From NCBI GenBank assembly GCA_964546285.1, contig CAZJJK010000119.1, forward strand, positions 1 through 9,253: 9,253 nt of DNA, in the 5' to 3' direction. Position numbers and translations under genes: made by a program. Origin of the DNA: CAZJJK01 sp964546285. GTDB lineage: Bacteria; Spirochaetota; Spirochaetia; Treponematales; Breznakiellaceae. Shown here in pieces: positions 6,199-9,253 of the stretch (position 1 is the stretch's first letter; each line of letters starts with the position of its first letter). Under the pieces are notes generated by a model. It made no database searches and was not told the DNA's origin. It was given only the letters and a program-made list of their open reading frames with translations.

Positions 6199-6780
6199 AT
6201 GTTCAATTCTCTAAGTGGGATCATAAGCGGCAAAGACGGCGATTCTCTTAAGCTTGATACCGGCGGTATTGAATGGGAAATATCCGTTCCAGCCAATGAT
6301 CTGGCTCTTTTCCCTAGGCTGGGCGAAAAAAGCCGTGTTTTCGTTTGGCTTTATCATCGTGAAGACCAAATGCGTTTATTCGGCTTTATCGATGAAAGAC
6401 GGCGCGCTACCTTTTTGGAACTGATTAAGATCGAGGGCATTGGACCACGCCAAGCGGTTAAAATTATGGGCGGCTTGAGTCAAGAAGCTTTTGAGCAAGC
6501 TTTGGAAGCGGCGGACACTACCAGGCTAGAAGCCGTTCCAGGCTTGGGGAAAAAAACCGCGCAGAAAATGATCTTAGCCATGAAAGGGCGTTTGGTCAGC
6601 GCCGAAAAAGAACAAGCTGAGTCGGCAGAACATAAAGATTTACTGGATGCTTTGTCTGACATGGGTTTTGACCGTAAGACCGCGGCGCTAGCCCTTGAAA
6701 AGCTGTCTAAAACATCTAAGGATAAGCTTAGTGAGAATGAGCTTTTTAAGCAGGCCATCATGGTTTTGAGTTCGCGGTAA
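6199..6780 (+). CDS. ruvA: Holliday-junction branch-migration protein RuvA
   Basis: Tetrameric DNA-binding subunit that holds the four-way junction and docks two RuvB motors. All three domains are present in 193 residues: an N-terminal OB fold (1-62) with the acidic pin Glu55-Asp56 in HREDQMRLFGF; two helix-hairpin-helix motifs, LIKIEGIGPRQA (75-86) and LEAVPGLGKKTA (110-121); and, after a charged linker, a C-terminal RuvB-binding domain (about 146-193) containing LLDALSDMGFDRKTAALAL. The ATG at 6199 is firm because it aligns with the usual N-terminus. No Shine-Dalgarno sequence precedes it; the 20 bases upstream are GC-rich and can fold (CCGGA/TCCGG or GCCC/GGGC). It is followed at 11 bases by ruvB. 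Confidence 0.96.
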   Translation: MFNSLSGIISGKDGDSLKLDTGGIEWEISVPANDLALFPRLGEKSRVFVWLYHREDQMRLFGFIDERRRATFLELIKIEGIGPRQAVKIMGGLSQEAFEQALEAADTTRLEAVPGLGKKTAQKMILAMKGRLVSAEKEQAESAEHKDLLDALSDMGFDRKTAALALEKLSKTSKDKLSENELFKQAIMVLSSR

Positions 6781-6791
6781 GGGGCAAGCTA

Positions 6792-7820
6792 ATGGAAGTT
6801 GAGCCTGGATTAGCGCATGCTGAAACACGCTATGATGAAGACACAAAGGATACTTCGCTTCGCCCACGAACACTAGAAGAGTTTATTGGTCAAAAAACGA
6901 TGAAATCAAATCTTTCAATTTTTATGGACGCAGCCAAGGGGCGTAACGAAAGTCTGGACCACCTTTTTTTAATTGGCCCCCCTGGTTTAGGTAAAACCAC
7001 CTTAGCTCAGGTTGTCGCGAACGAACTTGGCGTTGAATTCAAGGTTACTTCGGCGCCAGCCTTGGAAAAGCCTAAAGATCTGGCTGGCATCCTTACTACT
7101 GTATCTGAACGTACTGTTTTCTTTATTGATGAAATCCATCGTCTAAAACCAGTAGTGGAGGAAATGTTATATATCGCAATGGAGGATTATGAGTTAGATT
7201 GGATTATCGGTCAGGGGCCAAGCGCAAGGACCTTGCGTATTCCAATTCCGCGCTTTACGTTAGTTGGGGCAACGACAAAAGCGGGCATGGTTTCTAGTCC
7301 TTTAATTAGTCGTTTTGGCATAAGCTGTCGTTTTTCGTTTTATGAAACAGAAGATATGGAGGCGATAGTACGCCGGTCGTCAAAAATACTACAAATCGGT
7401 GTTAGCGATGCGGCCGCTTTTTTATTAGCTTCTTGCGCCAGAGGTACGCCACGGGTCGCTAACCGTTTGCTTAGACGTATGCGCGATTACGCTCAGGTAA
7501 GTGGTGAAACAGAAATTAGCCTCAAAACGGTTGAAGAGGGGCTTAAGTGTTTGGAAATAGATGAGCTTGGCTTAGAACGCTATGACCGTGAAATACTTAA
7601 AATGATAGCGGAGAGGTATGGTGGCGGGCCGGTGGGAGCGGAAACCTTAGCGATATCCGTTGGAGAATCAGTGGAGACCTTGGAAGATTATTATGAACCT
7701 TTTTTGATACAACTTGGTTTATTGCAGAGAACGCCAAGAGGGCGCGTGCTTACGCCTATGGCATATGATCATCTTGGTTTACGGCGGAATATTGATGGAA
7801 ACAGCGGACTTCTTTTTTGA
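6792..7820 (+). CDS. ruvB: Holliday-junction branch-migration ATPase RuvB
   Basis: Hexameric AAA+ motor that pulls DNA through the RuvA-bound junction. The 342 residues match the family length. Walker A is GPPGLGKT at 62-69, Walker B FFIDEIH at 110-116, the RuvA-contacting beta-hairpin YELDWIIGQGPSAR at 133-146, sensor 1 VGATTKAG at 158-165, the arginine-finger region SSPLISRFG at 168-176 (Arg174), and sensor 2 GTPRVANRLLRR at 218-229. A C-terminal winged helix carries YGGGPVGAETLA and LLQRTPRGRVLT. Its ribosome site AAGGGG overlaps the ruvA stop codon. The last 26 bases overlap the start of queA in another frame, so ruvA, ruvB and queA are very likely one transcript. Confidence 0.98.
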   Translation: MEVEPGLAHAETRYDEDTKDTSLRPRTLEEFIGQKTMKSNLSIFMDAAKGRNESLDHLFLIGPPGLGKTTLAQVVANELGVEFKVTSAPALEKPKDLAGILTTVSERTVFFIDEIHRLKPVVEEMLYIAMEDYELDWIIGQGPSARTLRIPIPRFTLVGATTKAGMVSSPLISRFGISCRFSFYETEDMEAIVRRSSKILQIGVSDAAAFLLASCARGTPRVANRLLRRMRDYAQVSGETEISLKTVEEGLKCLEIDELGLERYDREILKMIAERYGGGPVGAETLAISVGESVETLEDYYEPFLIQLGLLQRTPRGRVLTPMAYDHLGLRRNIDGNSGLLF

Positions 7821-8805
7821 GCTACCCGAAAAGCTAATCGCGCAACAAGCTCCTCAAGAGCGTGGAAATTCAAGGCTGTTATGCTTGGAACGCTCAAATG
7901 GGCTTAAGCATGGCTTTCTTAGTGATTTGCCAGCTTGGCTTGATGAAGGTACTTTACTGGTTTTCAATGATACCAAGGTGAGAAAAGCCAGGTTAATCGG
8001 TCAGACGTCAAGCGGTGGAATGGTGGAAGCTTTACTCCTTGATCCCCTGCCTGATCAACGTTGGCGAGTTATGATGAAGCGCTTAAAACGGCGTCGTATC
8101 GGAACGGTGATAACTTTTCCAGCTGAGCTTGAAGCGGTCATTGAGGAGGAAGATAACGAATTTCGCATTCTCAAGTTTAATAAAATAGTGGATGACCGAT
8201 ACCTTGATGTATATGGGCATGTTCCTTTACCCCCCTATATAAAAAGGCCCGATGTTTCCGCGGATGCCGAGCGTTATCAGACTATTTACGCCCGTGAAAC
8301 AGGGTCAGCGGCGGCGCCAACCGCCGGCTTACATTTTACAAAGTGCTTAATGGATGAACTCATGCGGCAGGGTTTTGGTGTCTGCTATATAACCCTTCAT
8401 GTAGGACTTGGGACATTTTTACCGGTTCGTTCAAAAACCGTAGAGGACCATACCATGCATGAAGAGCGATATAGCGTCAGTCAGGAATGCGCGATGGCCG
8501 TAAACACGGCTAAAAGCCAAGGTAAGCCTATATTAGCGGTAGGCACCACCAGTTTGCGAACTCTGGAATCAGCCTGGCGAGGGGAGTTAAAGGCGGGAAG
8601 CGGTAGCACTCGGCTTTTTATTTATCCAGGATATCGTTTCAAAGTAGTGGATCAATTATTTACAAACTTTCATGTTCCTGAATCTACTCTATTGATATTG
8701 GTATCCGCTTTTGCTGGCCGCGATAAGGTGCTTGCCGCTTATCGTGAAGCAATCGCACGTGAATATCGCTTTTTTAGTTATGGCGACGCTATGCTAATAA
8801 AATAA
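7795..8805 (+). CDS. queA: tRNA preQ1-34 S-adenosylmethionine ribosyltransferase-isomerase (QueA)
   Basis: Transfers the ribose of S-adenosylmethionine to preQ1 at the tRNA wobble position, making epoxyqueuosine, the penultimate step of queuosine synthesis. Conserved blocks in the 336-residue product are FFFELPEKLIAQ near the N-terminus, LVFNDTKVRKARL at 55-67, PLPPYIKRPD at 144-153, RYQTIYA at 160-166, GSAAAPTAGLHFT at 170-182, HVGLGTFLPV at 202-211, VGTTSLRTLES at 249-259 and LFTNFHVPESTL at 288-299. I chose the ATG at 7795 because it gives the usual short N-terminus; an upstream ATG at 7714 would add 27 residues encoded inside ruvB. It overlaps ruvB by 26 bases with only a weak ribosome site, suggesting coupled translation. 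The tgt gene that often follows is absent; foreign-looking sequence comes next. Confidence 0.97.
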   Translation: METADFFFELPEKLIAQQAPQERGNSRLLCLERSNGLKHGFLSDLPAWLDEGTLLVFNDTKVRKARLIGQTSSGGMVEALLLDPLPDQRWRVMMKRLKRRRIGTVITFPAELEAVIEEEDNEFRILKFNKIVDDRYLDVYGHVPLPPYIKRPDVSADAERYQTIYARETGSAAAPTAGLHFTKCLMDELMRQGFGVCYITLHVGLGTFLPVRSKTVEDHTMHEERYSVSQECAMAVNTAKSQGKPILAVGTTSLRTLESAWRGELKAGSGSTRLFIYPGYRFKVVDQLFTNFHVPESTLLILVSAFAGRDKVLAAYREAIAREYRFFSYGDAMLIK

Positions 8806-8848
8806 GGTTTTTCCACGTTTTTTAGAAAAAGCTATGTATTACTTACTA

Positions 8849-8869
8849 ACTGCTACCAATTCTGTTGAA
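8849..8869 (+). repeat. Intergenic repeat, copy 2, downstream of queA
   Basis: The sense strand contains CCAATTCTGTTGAA and differs from the copy at 35-55 by one base in 21. It lies 43 bases after the queA stop, at the edge of the high-G+C region. Between the two, a weak TTTTTC/GAAAAA fold (8808-8830) without a U-tract is a poor terminator candidate. Confidence 0.6.
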
Positions 8870-8884
8870 GCCTAGCAATCAAAC

Positions 8885-9253
8885 CTAAACCGCTAGATGC
8901 TTGGCAAACCAGCCCGTCCCGGGTTGCCCCTTCACCTTCAGCTTCCCAGCCCTGAAGTCGATCACCGGCGGATTCATGTACTCCTTTCCCCACACCTGCC
9001 GCATCCATTCTTGCTTCCCCCTCTGATGACTCCACACATGCCGGTGAGTATATATGCGCTCAAAGGCCCACCGATACCTCGGCCCTCCCGGAAGCCCCGT
9101 CATATCGGCGTGGGTCATCTCGCTGTCGCTATCCTTCCGATTACCTATCCGATACGGCTTACGGAATCCATGATGGCCAAGTTCGATAACCATCCGCGCC
9201 ATCGCCATATTGAGTTCCCGATCCTGTCTGACCGTCTGACGAACATGGGAGGC
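8885..9253 (-). CDS. Unrecognised protein, C-terminal part, cut by the window edge
   Basis: An open frame on the minus strand runs from the window edge to a TAG at 8885, giving at least 122 residues. An internal ATG at 9208 need not be the start. I do not recognise the family. The visible sequence is basic and rich in tryptophan, histidine and arginine (RYRWAFERIYTHRHVWSHQR, then KQEWMRQVWGKEYMNPP) and ends in GKLKVKGQPGTGWFAKHLAV. It has no membrane segment, cysteine pairs or recognisable catalytic signature. The region is about 57% G+C by hand count, higher than most of the queA side, and points towards queA. Phage or other mobile origin is a reasonable inference from composition, not from homology. 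Codons ending in G or C are frequent, supporting real coding. Confidence 0.5.
   Translation of the reverse strand, partial: ASHVRQTVRQDRELNMAMARMVIELGHHGFRKPYRIGNRKDSDSEMTHADMTGLPGGPRYRWAFERIYTHRHVWSHQRGKQEWMRQVWGKEYMNPPVIDFRAGKLKVKGQPGTGWFAKHLAV

Noticed and set aside
6480..6761. 93-codon minus-strand frame opposite ruvA
   Set aside because: Low-complexity serine, alanine and lysine composition is the antisense shadow of the RuvA C-terminal coding sequence.
7714..7794. N-terminal extension of QueA
   Set aside because: The extra 27 residues are the out-of-frame reading of ruvB and match nothing in QueA.
8806..8832. Terminator after queA
   Set aside because: The only fold is an A-T-rich six-base-pair stem with a long loop and no U-tract, too weak to call.
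8853..9035. 60-codon minus-strand frame overlapping the right-edge gene
   Set aside because: It overlaps the longer frame at 8885-9253, which continues off the window and has more protein-like composition; the shorter one is rich in Gly, Ala and Glu and runs through the intergenic repeat.

Overview
This window is mostly a compact stretch of bacterial housekeeping genes. It carries no CRISPR array, no rRNA or tRNA gene, and no defence or secretion cassette that I can recognise. A spirochaete, probably Treponema-like, is the best guess for the host. The main support is the 264-residue protein at 2224-3018, whose layout resembles, from memory, the PilZ-like (PilZN3-type) proteins of treponemes. 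The gene order yebC-ruvC-ruvA-ruvB-queA fits spirochaetes but also occurs in clostridia and deltaproteobacteria, so the assignment is tentative. Lines of the main block that I counted by hand run from about 42 to 57% G+C.

Left part (1-4263). hisS (histidyl-tRNA synthetase, minus strand) and coaX (type III pantothenate kinase, plus strand) diverge from a 79-base gap. coaX runs tail to tail into a PilZ-like gene on the minus strand, and their stop codons overlap. That gene lies directly downstream of a neuB-type sialic/nonulosonic acid synthase gene, also on the minus strand, and the two look like one operon.

Middle part (4264-4689). A 74-codon gene for a small protein with two CxxC knuckles has its own promoter-like sequence and a good terminator hairpin. 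It is followed by the best promoter in the window, in front of yebC, with duplicated TTGACA and ACGTTTTG boxes.

Right part (4690-8805). yebC, ruvC, ruvA, ruvB and queA all point right. yebC/ruvC and ruvA/ruvB/queA are tightly packed, but a 247-base AT-rich gap separates ruvC from ruvA, and ruvA has no visible Shine-Dalgarno sequence. RuvA and RuvB form the Holliday-junction branch-migration motor and RuvC the resolvase. YebC is a translation/transcription factor of the TACO1 family, and QueA performs the penultimate step of queuosine synthesis on tRNA.

Right edge (8806-9253). After queA the base composition changes to about 57% G+C. A convergent, unrecognised reading frame enters from outside the window and looks like acquired DNA. 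A 21-base sequence downstream of queA recurs downstream of hisS at the other end of the window (20 of 21 identical), in the same orientation relative to each gene. This dispersed intergenic element, and the foreign-looking reading frame beside one copy, are the least explained features here.
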